A stretch of 64,000 nucleotides of DNA from Bacillus sp. EB106-08-02-XG196 (lineage in GTDB: Bacteria > Bacillota > Bacilli > Bacillales > Cytobacillaceae), in assembly GCF_013396335.1 (NCBI RefSeq), contig NZ_JABWSY010000004.1:124001-188000 (forward strand), written 5' to 3'. Below, in pieces: positions 20,099 through 29,276 of this stretch. Every line of letters begins with the position of its first letter. Position 1 is the stretch's first letter. The translations under genes were made by a program, and so were the position numbers. The notes under the pieces were generated by a model that saw nothing but the letters and a program-made list of their open reading frames with translations, was not told the DNA's origin and searched no databases.

Positions 20099-21205
20099 AT
20101 GAAAAAACGTATTGTATTACTACCTGGTGATGGGATCGGCAAGGAGGTTATTAATTCTGCAAAAGATGTTTTGAATGCTGTTGCGGAAGAATTTAACCAC
20201 AGTTTTAACTTCGAAACCCATGAGATCGGAGGGGCAGCCATTGACCTATACGGCACTCCGCTGCCGGAAACAACAGTTGACGCTTGTAAGCGGGCTGATG
20301 CTGTATTATTAGGCGCGGTTGGCGGCCCGAAATGGGATAACAACCCCTCCCATTTACGCCCTGAAAGAGGATTACTCGGTATTCGTAAGGCCCTTGATTT
20401 ATTCGCAAATTTAAGACCCATTAAAGGATTTAAAAATTTGCTGCATGCTTCTCCTCTAAAAGAAGAAATTGTTGCAGGCAGCGATTTATTAATCGTCCGT
20501 GAATTAACCGGCGGTATTTACTTTGGTACTCCAAGTGAACGACGCGACAACGGTCAAACTGTTGTTGATACACTCGCTTATACTCGTAAAGAGATTGAAA
20601 GAATTGTAGACAAAGCCTTCCAAGCTGCACAAGGACGACGTGGACACCTTACTTCAGTTGATAAAGCAAATGTATTAGAATCCAGTAAAATGTGGCGCGA
20701 AATTGTCGAAGAGAAAAAAGCTCAGTACCCAGACGTGGTGGTTGAGCATGTATTGGTTGATGCGGCAGCAATGAAATTAATCACTAATCCAACCAAGTTC
20801 GATGTTATTGTTACAGAGAACATGTTCGGTGACATTCTTAGTGATGAAGCCTCTGTCCTAACAGGTTCACTAGGAATGCTTGCTTCAGCGTCTTTGAGTG
20901 AAGATGGAGTTGGTTTATATGAGCCTGTTCACGGTTCTGCACCAGATATTGCAGGAAAAGGTATCGCCAACCCATCAGCAATGATTTTATCAACTGCATT
21001 AATGCTGCGTTACTCTTTCCAATTAAATGATGAGGCAAAATTAATCGAGGATGCGGTACAGTCTGTGTTAGATAGTGGATGCCATACAGCAGACCTTCAC
21101 ATTCCTGAAGGAAGACAAGTAGGCACAGAAGAAATGACCCGTCTAATTGTCGATTATATTAAGTCCCAAAACGCATCAAAATGTATCATGAGCTGTTACG
21201 TTTAA
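20099..21205 (+). CDS. leuB: 3-isopropylmalate dehydrogenase
   Basis: NAD-dependent oxidative decarboxylation of 3-isopropylmalate. Start at ATG 20099 after GAGGAGG; an ATG 21 bases upstream is in frame but precedes that ribosome binding site. 368 residues. Motifs: LPGDGIGKEV, GAVGGPKWD, RELTGGIYFG, and the NAD/metal segment NMFGDILSDEASVLTGSLGMLASAS. The tail SQNASKCIMSCYV extends slightly past the usual end and contains two Cys; the effect, if any, is unknown. Confidence 0.95.
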   Translation: MKKRIVLLPGDGIGKEVINSAKDVLNAVAEEFNHSFNFETHEIGGAAIDLYGTPLPETTVDACKRADAVLLGAVGGPKWDNNPSHLRPERGLLGIRKALDLFANLRPIKGFKNLLHASPLKEEIVAGSDLLIVRELTGGIYFGTPSERRDNGQTVVDTLAYTRKEIERIVDKAFQAAQGRRGHLTSVDKANVLESSKMWREIVEEKKAQYPDVVVEHVLVDAAAMKLITNPTKFDVIVTENMFGDILSDEASVLTGSLGMLASASLSEDGVGLYEPVHGSAPDIAGKGIANPSAMILSTALMLRYSFQLNDEAKLIEDAVQSVLDSGCHTADLHIPEGRQVGTEEMTRLIVDYIKSQNASKCIMSCYV

Positions 21206-21211
21206 CTAGTC

Positions 21212-21237
21212 GCAGCTGGGCTCAACGGTCCAGCTGC
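21212..21237 (+). other. Intercistronic hairpin leuB-leuC
   Basis: GCAGCTGG and CCAGCTGC form a perfect 8-bp stem with a ten-base loop and no U-run. It probably affects mRNA stability or processing rather than termination. Confidence 0.45.
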
Positions 21238-21316
21238 TTCTCCATATCAAGGATCTTCTTTTTCCGGGGATGAATACCCCCTCTTTACTAAATCTAGAAA
21301 CGTGAGGAAGGACACT

Positions 21317-22735
21317 ATGCAAAAACCCAAAAATATAATTCAAAAAGTTTGGCAGCAGCATGTTGTACATCAAGAAGCAGGAAAACCTGATTTACTTTAT
21401 ATTGATTTGCATCTAGTTCATGAAGTAACCTCTCCTCAGGCATTTGAAGGATTACGAATGAACGGACGAAAAGTACGCAGGCCAGATCTTACTTATGCAA
21501 CGATGGATCACAATGTTTCCACACGTGATCGAAACGTGATCAAAGATCCTGTTTCTAAGAAGCAAATTGATACATTAAAAGAAAATTGTCAGGAATTTGG
21601 CGTTGAACTCTCTGATCGACAACATCCCGACAATGGGATTGTACATGTAATCGGTCCTGAACTTGGTCTAACACAGCCAGGAAAAACAATCGTCTGTGGT
21701 GACAGTCATACTTCTACACATGGTGCGTTTGGCGCGCTGGCGTTCGGAATTGGGACAAGTGAAGTAGAACATGTCTTAGCTACACAAACACTTTGGCAAG
21801 CACCTCCAAAAACAATGAATGTGAAAGTAAATGGCAAGCTTGGAACAGGCGTGACAGCGAAGGATTTAATCTTAGCGATTATCGGTAAATTTGGGGTTCA
21901 ATTTGGAACTGGTTATGTGATGGAATATACAGGTGAAGCGATACGCTCTCTTTCCATGGAAGAGCGTATGACGGTTTGTAATATGTCCATTGAGGCTGGT
22001 GCACGAGCAGGCTTGATTTCTCCAGATGAAACAACTTTTGAATACTTAAAAGGACGCCGTCATGTTCCTAAGGGTGAAGCTTTTGAGGAAGCCGTTGCAA
22101 AATGGCAGGCACTTGCCTCTGATGAAGGTGCAGAATATGACGCAGTGGTTGAAATTGAGGCATCGGAGGTTGAACCGCAGGTTACATGGGGAACAAACCC
22201 GGGTATGTGCATCCCAATTACAGCAACAGTGCCAAATCCAGATAATGCAGAAAAAGCGAATAAAAAAGATGAAATTTCTCGTGCCCTACAATATATGGGA
22301 CTTGAAGCCGATCAGCCTATTTCTAGTGTGGAGATCGATCATGTCTTTATTGGCTCTTGTACAAATTCACGCTTAAGTGATTTACGCAGTGCGGCAGATG
22401 TCATCCGTGGCCGTAAGGTAAACCCTAAGGTGAAGGCAATTGTCGTTCCAGGTTCTTTTAGTGTGAAATTGGCTGCCGAAAAAGAAGGCATTGATCAAAT
22501 TTTTATAGACGCAGGTTTTGAATGGCGTGAAGCTGGCTGCAGTATGTGTCTTGCTATGAATGATGATATCGTTCCTCCAGGCGGACGCTGTGCTTCCACT
22601 TCTAACCGGAACTTCGAAGGCCGCCAAGGAAACGGTTCTCGTACACACCTTGTCAGTCCTGAAATGGCTGCTGCGGCGGCTGTTGCAGGTCACTTCGTCG
22701 ATGTTCGCAAGTTCACAGCACAGGAGGTACTATAA
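21317..22735 (+). CDS. leuC: 3-isopropylmalate dehydratase large subunit
   Basis: Aconitase-family [4Fe-4S] enzyme isomerising isopropylmalate together with LeuD. Start set at ATG 21317 after AGGAAGGA; the upstream in-frame GTG lies before that site. 472 residues. Cluster cysteines are seen in GSCTNSR and [10 protein letters not shown]; the N-terminal catalytic region includes DHNVSTRDR and [14 protein letters not shown]. It directly abuts leuD (TAA followed by ATG). Confidence 0.96.
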   Translation: MQKPKNIIQKVWQQHVVHQEAGKPDLLYIDLHLVHEVTSPQAFEGLRMNGRKVRRPDLTYATMDHNVSTRDRNVIKDPVSKKQIDTLKENCQEFGVELSDRQHPDNGIVHVIGPELGLTQPGKTIVCGDSHTSTHGAFGALAFGIGTSEVEHVLATQTLWQAPPKTMNVKVNGKLGTGVTAKDLILAIIGKFGVQFGTGYVMEYTGEAIRSLSMEERMTVCNMSIEAGARAGLISPDETTFEYLKGRRHVPKGEAFEEAVAKWQALASDEGAEYDAVVEIEASEVEPQVTWGTNPGMCIPITATVPNPDNAEKANKKDEISRALQYMGLEADQPISSVEIDHVFIGSCTNSRLSDLRSAADVIRGRKVNPKVKAIVVPGSFSVKLAAEKEGIDQIFIDAGFEWREAGCSMCLAMNDDIVPPGGRCASTSNRNFEGRQGNGSRTHLVSPEMAAAAAVAGHFVDVRKFTAQEVL

Positions 22736-23320
22736 ATGGAACCACTACGCATTCATACAGGTATCGTTTGTCCTTTAAACCGAAGTAATGTTGATACAGA
22801 CCAGATTATTCCAAAGCAATTTCTAAAAAGAATTGAGCGAAGCGGTTTTGGACAATTCTTATTCTATCACTGGCGCTTTGATGATGAAGGTAACCTTCGT
22901 AAGGATTTTTCAATGAATCATCCAAAATATCAAGGAGCCTCCATTTTAGTAGCTGGCGAAAACTTTGGCTGTGGATCCTCTCGTGAACATGCACCATGGG
23001 CGATTCAGGACTTTGGTTTTAAAGTGGTTATTGCTCAGAGCTATGCAGATATTTTTAAAAATAACTGTGTGAAAAATGGTATTCTTACGATTCAAGCAAG
23101 TGAAGAACAGGTTCAAAGTATTATGCGAAAAGCTGAATCTGAGGAGTACTCACTTACTGTGAATCTCGAAGACCAAGTGGTTACCGATAATCAGGGGTTA
23201 GAGTTTACTTTTGATATCGCTCCATATCCAAAGGAAATGCTGCTTAACGGCTGGGACGAGATTGGTGTAACGCTTAACTATAAGGATAAGATTTCGCAAT
23301 ATGAACTTGCAAATAAATAA
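22736..23320 (+). CDS. leuD: 3-isopropylmalate dehydratase small subunit
   Basis: Swivel-domain partner of LeuC, 194 residues. Substrate-binding loop GCGSSREHAPWAI and the N-terminal NVDTDQIIPKQFLK are intact. AGGAGGT lies within the end of leuC. It is the last gene of the operon, followed by a terminator. Confidence 0.96.
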   Translation: MEPLRIHTGIVCPLNRSNVDTDQIIPKQFLKRIERSGFGQFLFYHWRFDDEGNLRKDFSMNHPKYQGASILVAGENFGCGSSREHAPWAIQDFGFKVVIAQSYADIFKNNCVKNGILTIQASEEQVQSIMRKAESEEYSLTVNLEDQVVTDNQGLEFTFDIAPYPKEMLLNGWDEIGVTLNYKDKISQYELANK

Positions 23321-23342
23321 TCCTTTAATAATCATTAGAAAT

Positions 23343-23370
23343 GGCAAGGGTATAAACCCTTGCTATTTTC
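23343..23370 (+). terminator. Terminator of the ilv-leu operon
   Basis: GGCAAGGG pairs with CCCTTGCT around TATAAA, followed by a T-rich tract. Confidence 0.8.
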
Positions 23371-23425
23371 TTTTAATTTTCTGGTTTTTCTGATTTGTTT
23401 TTCGGTAGGATTCCAAGCTCTTTTA

Positions 23426-23752
23426 TTAATGCCGTGGTGCCAGTAACATCACCAAAACACCAACAATACATATTCCCGCACCAACCCAGTCATATAGATC
23501 AGGTGTTTTTTTATCGATCCACCAGCCCCATAAAACTGAAAGCACAATGAACACTCCCCCGTAGGCAGCATAAACTCGCCCGAATGAAGGGAATGACTGA
23601 AAGGTCGCAATTACACCGTATAAGGCTAAAACGAGCCCGCCAATGAGTCCCCAGTAGGAAGGCTTCCCTTCACGCATCCATTGCCAAATTAAATAGCCCC
23701 CTCCTATCTCTGCAATTCCGGCAAGAATAAATAAAAGAGTTGCTTGAAACAT
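23426..23752 (-). CDS. YnfA-family small membrane protein
   Basis: 108 residues with four membrane helices and the UPF0060/YnfA signatures [28 protein letters not shown] and WGWWIDK. ATG at 23752 is chosen over an in-frame GTG three codons upstream because AGGA is correctly spaced. The fold resembles one half of small multidrug resistance proteins, but the physiological role is unknown. Confidence 0.88.
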   Translation of the reverse strand: MFQATLLFILAGIAEIGGGYLIWQWMREGKPSYWGLIGGLVLALYGVIATFQSFPSFGRVYAAYGGVFIVLSVLWGWWIDKKTPDLYDWVGAGICIVGVLVMLLAPRH

Positions 23753-23850
23753 TACAATCACATCCTAATCTTTTTACCTTTTTTTAAAAAGAGTATAAAT
23801 AATTTTCTGCATCATAGAGTTTTATAACGGACAAGGTTAGGAGTGGTTAC

Positions 23851-24096
23851 TTGATTAAATTAATATTAATAATTTTATTTGTCCTTCTTTCCATTACTAT
23901 ACTCTTCTTTATCTTAACAAAAAATAAGCAGCAAATGATTCAGACCTATTCAATTTCAACCTTTATGGGAGCAAGTACTGATAATGAACTTCTGGAACCT
24001 AAACAAACTATCATTGAAAAAATTAATCATTTTTTTGATGATAATGATGCTGGGGATGATGGCATAGACGACGGTAGTGATGACGCAGGAGAATAG
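23851..24096 (+). CDS. Small single-pass membrane protein with acidic tail
   Basis: 81 residues: an N-terminal membrane helix (about 3-23), a Lys/Gln-rich stretch, and an Asp/Gly-rich tail (DDNDAGDDGIDDGSDDAGE). Start TTG at 23851 with TTAGGAG eight bases upstream. No family recognised. The acidic tail could bind cations or a basic partner, but this is speculation. Confidence 0.6.
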   Translation: MIKLILIILFVLLSITILFFILTKNKQQMIQTYSISTFMGASTDNELLEPKQTIIEKINHFFDDNDAGDDGIDDGSDDAGE

Positions 24097-24120
24097 ACAA
24101 ATGATTTAGGTTTGATACTA
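24091..24120 (+). promoter_or_regulatory. Candidate sigma-F/G promoter
   Basis: GAATA, 18-base spacer, GATACTA: one mismatch from the forespore pattern GHATR-N18-CATWHTA. It overlaps the stop of the preceding gene and lies 24 bases before the 46-residue gene's ATG. Confidence 0.4.
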
Positions 24121-24143
24121 AGTAACAAAAAGGAGGGATTACG

Positions 24144-24284
24144 ATGGATGGAAAGTATAATACAAATGATGATGCGAGTGTTGAGCTGAAGAAGGCTCTT
24201 AATAAAACTACACCTAGAAAGAATCCAAACATGAGTGAAGCAGAGTTTAAGATGAAATATCAAGGAAAAGCAAACAAACTCTAA
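24144..24284 (+). CDS. Small hydrophilic protein, 46 aa
   Basis: A short gene with a near-perfect AAGGAGGGATTACG ribosome binding site and a strong terminator 40 bases after the stop. The product is Lys/Asn/Asp-rich, begins MDGKYNTNDDASVELKKAL and ends KMKYQGKANKL, with no hydrophobic segment. The composition and the sigma-F/G-like promoter suggest a forespore-expressed minor protein, but it matches no small acid-soluble spore protein family I can name. Confidence 0.7.
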   Translation: MDGKYNTNDDASVELKKALNKTTPRKNPNMSEAEFKMKYQGKANKL

Positions 24285-24324
24285 CTAGTGCTAAATTAGA
24301 AATAACTCATATAACATCTAACAT

Positions 24325-24362
24325 AAAAGCAGTGGATTTCGAGTAAATCGCACTGCTTTTAG
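24325..24362 (+). terminator. Terminator of the 46-aa gene
   Basis: AAAAGCAGTG pairs with CACTGCTTTT, with an inner GATTT/AAATC stem. Confidence 0.85.
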
Positions 24363-24457
24363 CATTTACTCAGAATAGTTTTTAATTATCTCTCTCAAAA
24401 GGACCATAATTTGCTACTATTAATTAATAGTATTTATCTAAGAGGAGATTGTGTGTG

Positions 24458-25828
24458 ATGTCTGTAACAAAGAATGTTTCATTCATAAAAAATCAAAATT
24501 TTCTAATCGTTGCTATCGCATTGGGTGTAATACTTAACCCACTAAACACAACGATGATCACGGTTGCATTGCCAGAGATAAAAAATGAGTTTTTGCTTAC
24601 CTCAAAAGATATTGCATGGTTGATTGCTTCCTATTTTATAATTAGTGCTATTTTCTTACCCCTTATTGGTAAATTAAGTGATTATTATGGAAGGAAAAAA
24701 ATTTTCCTATTTGGACTACTCTTGGTAGGTATTTCTTCCTTTACCGCACCATTATCGCCGAATATGCCGTTTCTACTAGGAATGAGATCGATACAAGCCA
24801 TCGGAACGTCTGCGCTATATCCTGCCGGGATAGGAATCGTTCGTACATATATTGAAAAAAATCAAAATAGAGTCATCGGTACACTATCGGTATTTGCTAC
24901 CACCTCGGCAGCATTTGGACCGACAATCAGCGGGCTGTTAATTCAACAGGGCGGCTGGCATATTATCTTTTATGTTAACTTTCCAATTATCTTTATTTCT
25001 GCTATTTTGGCTACCCTCACTATTCCGAAAGATGAAAAGAGTACAACGAGGAATTTCAAGTGGGATGGAATTGGGATTGTTTTGTTCGGGCTATTAATCT
25101 CTATTTGGATGTATTATTTCCAAACGTTAGAAAGTGGTATGAATGTATGGGCATTAATCGCTTCATTAGCGTTAACTTTTTTATTTTACTTCTTTGAAAA
25201 AAAGAAAGAAAATCCTTTTATCGACGTTATTTTCCTAAAGAAAAATCTAAACATTTCATCGTTGTATATTCAATATATTTTTTCAACAGTGATATTTTTT
25301 GCCATGCTCCTTTCAATGCCGATTTATTTACAGTCTGTATTAATGCTTAGCTCCAAACAAACGGGTATCATTATGCTCTCTATTTCCATATTTGCCATGC
25401 TTATTACACCATTGGCGACGCGTTGGATTGAAAAATCAGGATATAGAATCCCTTTATTAACAGGGGTATTGATAGGAGTGGTTGGTGTTGTCCTATTACT
25501 GACAGTCAATATTAACTCTCCACTTTATTGGATATTTATTGTGTTATCAACCATCGGATTGAGTAATGGTATTCTAAACATCGGTTTACAAACGCTGCTC
25601 TATTCATTCGTTTCTATATCAGAAAGTGGAACGGCCTCAGGTCTATTTATGACATCAAGATTCATAGGGAATATCCTTGCTTCAAGCATATTTGGTGTGA
25701 TGTTTGCCACAGGAGTCAATGATACTAACCAAAATTGGTTAGCCATCATTTTAATCGTTGTATCCGTTATTTTATTGCCAGGAATACTGTTCGTAACAAA
25801 AGCCAAACCCGAAACAAATACTCCATAG
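24458..25828 (+). CDS. MFS efflux transporter (DHA-type)
   Basis: About 456 residues with 12-14 membrane helices. The N-terminal half has the drug:H+ antiporter patterns LNTTMITVALPEI and the loop GKLSDYYGRKK, then RSIQAIGTSALYPAG (motif C region). Start set at ATG 24458 after AGAGGAGA; the in-frame TTG at 24449 touches that site. Substrate unknown. It stands alone with its own terminator and no adjacent TetR or MarR regulator. Confidence 0.88.
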   Translation: MSVTKNVSFIKNQNFLIVAIALGVILNPLNTTMITVALPEIKNEFLLTSKDIAWLIASYFIISAIFLPLIGKLSDYYGRKKIFLFGLLLVGISSFTAPLSPNMPFLLGMRSIQAIGTSALYPAGIGIVRTYIEKNQNRVIGTLSVFATTSAAFGPTISGLLIQQGGWHIIFYVNFPIIFISAILATLTIPKDEKSTTRNFKWDGIGIVLFGLLISIWMYYFQTLESGMNVWALIASLALTFLFYFFEKKKENPFIDVIFLKKNLNISSLYIQYIFSTVIFFAMLLSMPIYLQSVLMLSSKQTGIIMLSISIFAMLITPLATRWIEKSGYRIPLLTGVLIGVVGVVLLLTVNINSPLYWIFIVLSTIGLSNGILNIGLQTLLYSFVSISESGTASGLFMTSRFIGNILASSIFGVMFATGVNDTNQNWLAIILIVVSVILLPGILFVTKAKPETNTP

Positions 25829-25831
25829 CTT

Positions 25832-25860
25832 AAAAAGGCAATGTACAGGCTGCCTTTTTT
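25832..25860 (+). terminator. Terminator of the MFS gene
   Basis: AAAAAGGCA pairs with TGCCTTTTT across a ten-base loop. Confidence 0.8.
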
Positions 25861-25877
25861 GCATAATACCATAATCG

Positions 25878-26058
25878 TTTGTTAAAACTGAATTTTACAG
25901 TATCGTTCCCACTAAACCCCGTTTACTCCGTTTAAGGGAACGATTCCCCAAGTATTGTTCCCTTAAACGCTCATTTTCGCCGTTCAAGGGAACGATTCTC
26001 CAGGTAACTTACCCTTGGCACCTCGTTTTGGTCATTTAAGGGCACGATTCCTTCACAT
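25878..26058. repeat. Array 2: hairpin repeats with exact 52-bp period
   Basis: The unit starts GTTTAAGGGAACGATTC at 25930, GTTCAAGGGAACGATTC at 25982 and ATTTAAGGGCACGATTC at 26034, spaced exactly 52 and 52. A more decayed unit precedes them from about 25878 (its right arm GTTCCC at 25905 is 52 before the one at 25957). The best unit is GTTTAAGGGAAC, a 15-base loop, GTTCCCTTAAAC (perfect 12-bp stem), then a 13-base linker. It fills the gap between a + and a convergent - gene. Confidence 0.8.
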
Positions 26059-26096
26059 ATATGGATAATTGACTTTCGTTTTAATCTCTCTCACTC

Positions 26097-26717
26097 CTAA
26101 TTTAATCTAAACACAATTTCAAGCCCGGTTGGTTTGCCCTTGGAAAAATCATGATATTCTTTAAAAACGAAGGTAAGTCCTGAAGGATCATCTGGTAAAG
26201 GAGGAAACACAATAAAATTTTGTCTGAAGTGACCATCAGAACCGCTCCCACTGTCTATGCGACATTCATAGTTTTCTCCTAATCTCAGTTCGAGAGCACG
26301 ATGATGACGCATGTGCCTCAGGTGAGGATCCTCGTCAAGATCCTCGGTCTTGTCATCCCAATCCATATTCAGTTGTACAACGGTGGCATTCTCGTACTGC
26401 CGAAGAAAGGTCAGGGTATATAACCGCTCATCCTTTTCAACAGATTGCAGGATTGGTACATGTTTGATAAAGTTTTTAGGTTCCACGCGAGGTTTAAACT
26501 CATCCTCCATTCGCAGTGTCCCAAATACGGAATTCAATAAATCCTCGTAAAGACCGTACTTTTTTGCCCATTCACTTATGTATTCTGGTGGTGGAAATCC
26601 TGGGTTGTTGTTTGAAATATCCTTACGCTGTTTCAGTAAAGCACATATTTGTTCGTCAATCGGAAAGATCTTTTCATCATAATGTTCAGTTGGCCGTTCA
26701 AATGGCATTCTTTTCAT
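26097..26717 (-). CDS. Hypothetical protein, 206 aa
   Basis: Unrecognised soluble protein. Residues 10-60 are helical (IDEQICALLKQRKDI resembles the first helix of chorismate mutases, but the rest does not follow that family). The C-terminal two thirds look like a beta-sandwich (YTLTFLRQYENATVVQLNMD, GLTFVFKEYHDF). The ATG at 26717 is five bases after GGAGGAG. It lies 20 bases downstream of the methyltransferase gene, probably co-transcribed. Confidence 0.7.
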   Translation of the reverse strand: MKRMPFERPTEHYDEKIFPIDEQICALLKQRKDISNNNPGFPPPEYISEWAKKYGLYEDLLNSVFGTLRMEDEFKPRVEPKNFIKHVPILQSVEKDERLYTLTFLRQYENATVVQLNMDWDDKTEDLDEDPHLRHMRHHRALELRLGENYECRIDSGSGSDGHFRQNFIVFPPLPDDPSGLTFVFKEYHDFSKGKPTGLEIVFRLN

Positions 26718-26737
26718 AGTACTCCTCCTCAATCTTA

Positions 26738-27289
26738 TTAAGGTTTTATTGCATCGATTATTAATGAAGGAAATAATAGCTTATCCCCTTGATTCCTAGG
26801 ATCAAACTTTTTCGACCGAAAAATCACACCATCTTCAGCATGCCAATCCCTGAAATGAAAGTTACCTGCTTCATCACAATATTCAAGTAAAGTCACTTGA
26901 AATCCTGCGACTTCAAACATTTTAGATAGAGTTCGGTAATTATGAACGATTTTATGACTTGTAGCGGGATGATCTTTTGGACCTGGGCCGCCGATTTTTA
27001 CTATATTTTGATATTCCTCATCGGGAAAATATCCATCTGGAACCGCACACCGTATATAGCCTGAAGGCTTTAGGTATTGATAACAAAGTTTAGCAGCCTG
27101 AATGCCTTCTTCAAATGTTAAGTGCTCCCAAACATGTTCAGCTAGAATCGCTGTTATGGAATTATAAGTAAACTTGTTTCCCCACGTGATCTCATCTATT
27201 AAATTGAGCTCTTCTTCCTGGGTATGTAACCACCCTGGATTATTATTGTATTCCCCTGCTCCGATAACAACTTTGATTTCCTTTTCCAT
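26738..27289 (-). CDS. SAM-dependent methyltransferase-like protein
   Basis: 183 residues. It begins with a glycine-rich strand-loop (KVVIGAGEYNNNPGW) and has the late class I motif EHVWEHLTFEEG followed by LKPSGYIRCAVPDG, as in methyltransferase domains of the cell-surface/sugar type. Shorter than most class I enzymes; the Rossmann core seems compressed. Start uncertain: ATG 27289 or the GTG five codons earlier (27304). It lies five to twenty bases from the DUF1801 gene, forming a probable three-gene unit. Substrate unknown. Confidence 0.65.
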   Translation of the reverse strand: MEKEIKVVIGAGEYNNNPGWLHTQEEELNLIDEITWGNKFTYNSITAILAEHVWEHLTFEEGIQAAKLCYQYLKPSGYIRCAVPDGYFPDEEYQNIVKIGGPGPKDHPATSHKIVHNYRTLSKMFEVAGFQVTLLEYCDEAGNFHFRDWHAEDGVIFRSKKFDPRNQGDKLLFPSLIIDAIKP

Positions 27290-27309
27290 TACCGCCAGTT
27301 TCACCCCGA

Positions 27310-27696
27310 TTATTTCTTTTTCACCTTTTCCTCTGCTTTCTTCCTATTTTCAGCCACTCTAAATTTAACAATCTCGCTAATTAAATCATATGGCAGCGGT
27401 TTGTCTTTAGGGAACTGGACTGCCCCTTTTGAGCTTTTAAACTCTGTTAATTTATGTTGAAAAGCTGCGATTCCACTTGGAGTTGGATAGAATCCTATAT
27501 GATTTTTATTAGCAGCGAAATACACGAGATTTCCATTCCAGGAAAAAGCGGGCATTTGATAACTTATCTTTTCCACTGCATCGGGTGCTGACTCTTTAAT
27601 CACTTCTCTTAGATTTTGGAGTATATCCTGAACTTCTTTTGGAAATTGCCTTATGTATTCATCAATCGAATTAATGTTGATTTTATTTTCTTGCAT
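27310..27696 (-). CDS. DUF1801 (YdhG/frataxin-like) protein
   Basis: 128 residues with the DUF1801 pattern: IDEYIRQFPKEVQDIL, EKISYQMPAF, YFAANKNHIGFYPTP and a Lys-rich C-terminus. AAGGAG precedes the ATG. B. subtilis YdhG (Fra) of this fold is a frataxin-like iron chaperone; many other members are uncharacterised, so the iron role is inferred by family. Confidence 0.82.
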   Translation of the reverse strand: MQENKININSIDEYIRQFPKEVQDILQNLREVIKESAPDAVEKISYQMPAFSWNGNLVYFAANKNHIGFYPTPSGIAAFQHKLTEFKSSKGAVQFPKDKPLPYDLISEIVKFRVAENRKKAEEKVKKK

Positions 27697-27767
27697 GATT
27701 TTTTCTCCTTACCATAGCAGAATTTTCAACTAAACCATTCCTTAGTTTCATTATAATAAATTCCCCT

Positions 27768-28322
27768 TCATTCCTTGCTTAATTCCAATAGCATTTGCTC
27801 AAAGGTTACTTTATTATTTTCCTTTTTCAAAAGAAACACATCAGGATTACGTAGATTCCGCCAATCATCAAATCCGAATTCATTATTATAATGATTTAAC
27901 AGTAAAGACAATAAATTACCATGTGTAACAATAATGGTATCTTGAGATTCAATTTTCAGAACTTCCTCTACTACACTTACAATACGACTAGCCGCTTCAT
28001 TACTAGACTCTCCACCTTCGAATTTCAATTCAAAATCATCAAAGGTGGCTTTTAGTTTTTCAAGCCAGTCGGAAAGGTTTTCGGAACTAAGTACACGTTC
28101 TGTTAATAAATCGTTTGTTTCAATCTCCAAATTTCGTCTCTTTGCAAGGGGTTCTATAGATTGCACTGTACGCTTATATGGACTAGCAATAATACGGTCA
28201 ATTGGAATTCCGGTCAACAAATCCGCCAAATGAATGGCTTGATTAAAGCCTTTTTCTGTAAGTGCTGCTTCAGGTGGCTGCCCTTCTGCCTCACAATGCC
28301 TAATAAGATATATTTTCTTCAC
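27768..28322 (-). CDS. Histidine phosphatase family protein
   Basis: 184 residues. The phospho-accepting motif near the N-terminus is LIRHCEAEGQ (RHC in place of the usual RHG), then LTEKGFNQA, SPYKRTVQS and the second His in VTHGNLLSLL. A phosphoglycerate-mutase-like phosphatase fold; substrate unknown. A second member of this family lies at 30828. 17 bases separate it from the GNAT gene upstream. Confidence 0.85.
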   Translation of the reverse strand: MKKIYLIRHCEAEGQPPEAALTEKGFNQAIHLADLLTGIPIDRIIASPYKRTVQSIEPLAKRRNLEIETNDLLTERVLSSENLSDWLEKLKATFDDFELKFEGGESSNEAASRIVSVVEEVLKIESQDTIIVTHGNLLSLLLNHYNNEFGFDDWRNLRNPDVFLLKKENNKVTFEQMLLELSKE

Positions 28323-28339
28323 TATAACCTCTCCTAACT

Positions 28340-28738
28340 TTATTCTTCTAGCGTTTTCCTAAAACCATAAAAAGGACGATATCCTTGTCCTTCATAAAAA
28401 GAACGAGATGAACTAGACGCAAGCATTTCGATTCTTGTTTTCGGATATACATTATGAACGTATTGAAGTAGCTCACCCCCAAGACCTAACCCACGATACT
28501 TTTTATCAATTAACAGTTCACAAATGTAAAGAGTGATTTGTGCATCCGTTAAACCCCGGATATAGCCAACTACTCCGTCACTTTCAGTTTCTGCAACGAA
28601 TGAAACTGTTGAATTTTTCCATGCTTCCTTCGTGTCATCATTCTTTTCAACTAGGTTAATCCAGCCCTCTTCTCTGTTTAACACTTGAATCCTATTAAAA
28701 TCACTTTCTTGATACTGTCGGATATTTATTTGATTCAT
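28340..28738 (-). CDS. GNAT family N-acetyltransferase
   Basis: 132 residues. The acetyl-CoA loop is visible as KKYRGLGLGGELL, followed by a C-terminal SSRSFYEGQGYRPF segment. ATG at 28738 is nine bases after GGGGAG; an in-frame ATG three codons upstream is too close to that site. Acetyl acceptor unknown. Confidence 0.85.
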   Translation of the reverse strand: MNQINIRQYQESDFNRIQVLNREEGWINLVEKNDDTKEAWKNSTVSFVAETESDGVVGYIRGLTDAQITLYICELLIDKKYRGLGLGGELLQYVHNVYPKTRIEMLASSSSRSFYEGQGYRPFYGFRKTLEE

Positions 28739-28784
28739 TGAATACATCTCCCCAAAAACTACAAAAAAATGAATTGATTAGGAA

Positions 28785-28811
28785 AGCCTTACCTCTGAGA
28801 AGTAAGGCTTC
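28785..28811 (-). terminator. Terminator of the VOC gene
   Basis: AAGCCTTAC / GTAAGGCTT stem just past the VOC stop on the - strand. The U-run is imperfect. Confidence 0.55.
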
Positions 28812-28816
28812 AACTA

Positions 28817-29248
28817 TTATTCAATAATTAACATATCATTTTCATCAAAATTCCAGCTTTCAGCATAGGCAGCTTCCCAATAATATCCATCTGGATCTGA
28901 AAAATATCCACTATACCCACCCCAAAATACCTTTTGCGGGGCTTTTACAATCCTTCCTCCCGCTTGTTCCACCATTTCAAAGATCCGATCAACCTCTTCT
29001 GCGGATTTTGCATTATAAGCAAGGGTAATCCCTGAAAAACCTTGACCGGCAGGAGGGTCATTTTCATTGATATCCTTGGAAAGCTCATCTAATGGATACA
29101 ATGCCAGTTTGGTACCGCCATTTTTAAAGAAAACAATTCCCGGATTATCCTCCGTTACCGAAGTTTCAAATCCGAGTCCGTCACGATAAAATTTAAGTGA
29201 CTGAGATATGTTTTTCACACCTAACGTAATCAGGTTTATTCTATTCAT
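28817..29248 (-). CDS. VOC superfamily (glyoxalase-like) protein
   Basis: 143 residues, two beta-alpha-beta-beta-beta modules: LITLGVKNISQSLKFYRDGLG and FSGITLAYNAKSAEEV, ending with DPDGYYWEAAYAESW. Such proteins include glyoxalases, dioxygenases and antibiotic-binding proteins; the exact role cannot be read from the sequence. Single gene with a hairpin terminator. Confidence 0.87.
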   Translation of the reverse strand: MNRINLITLGVKNISQSLKFYRDGLGFETSVTEDNPGIVFFKNGGTKLALYPLDELSKDINENDPPAGQGFSGITLAYNAKSAEEVDRIFEMVEQAGGRIVKAPQKVFWGGYSGYFSDPDGYYWEAAYAESWNFDENDMLIIE

Positions 29249-29276
29249 CTTTTATACCTCCACTTGTTTAGAAAAA

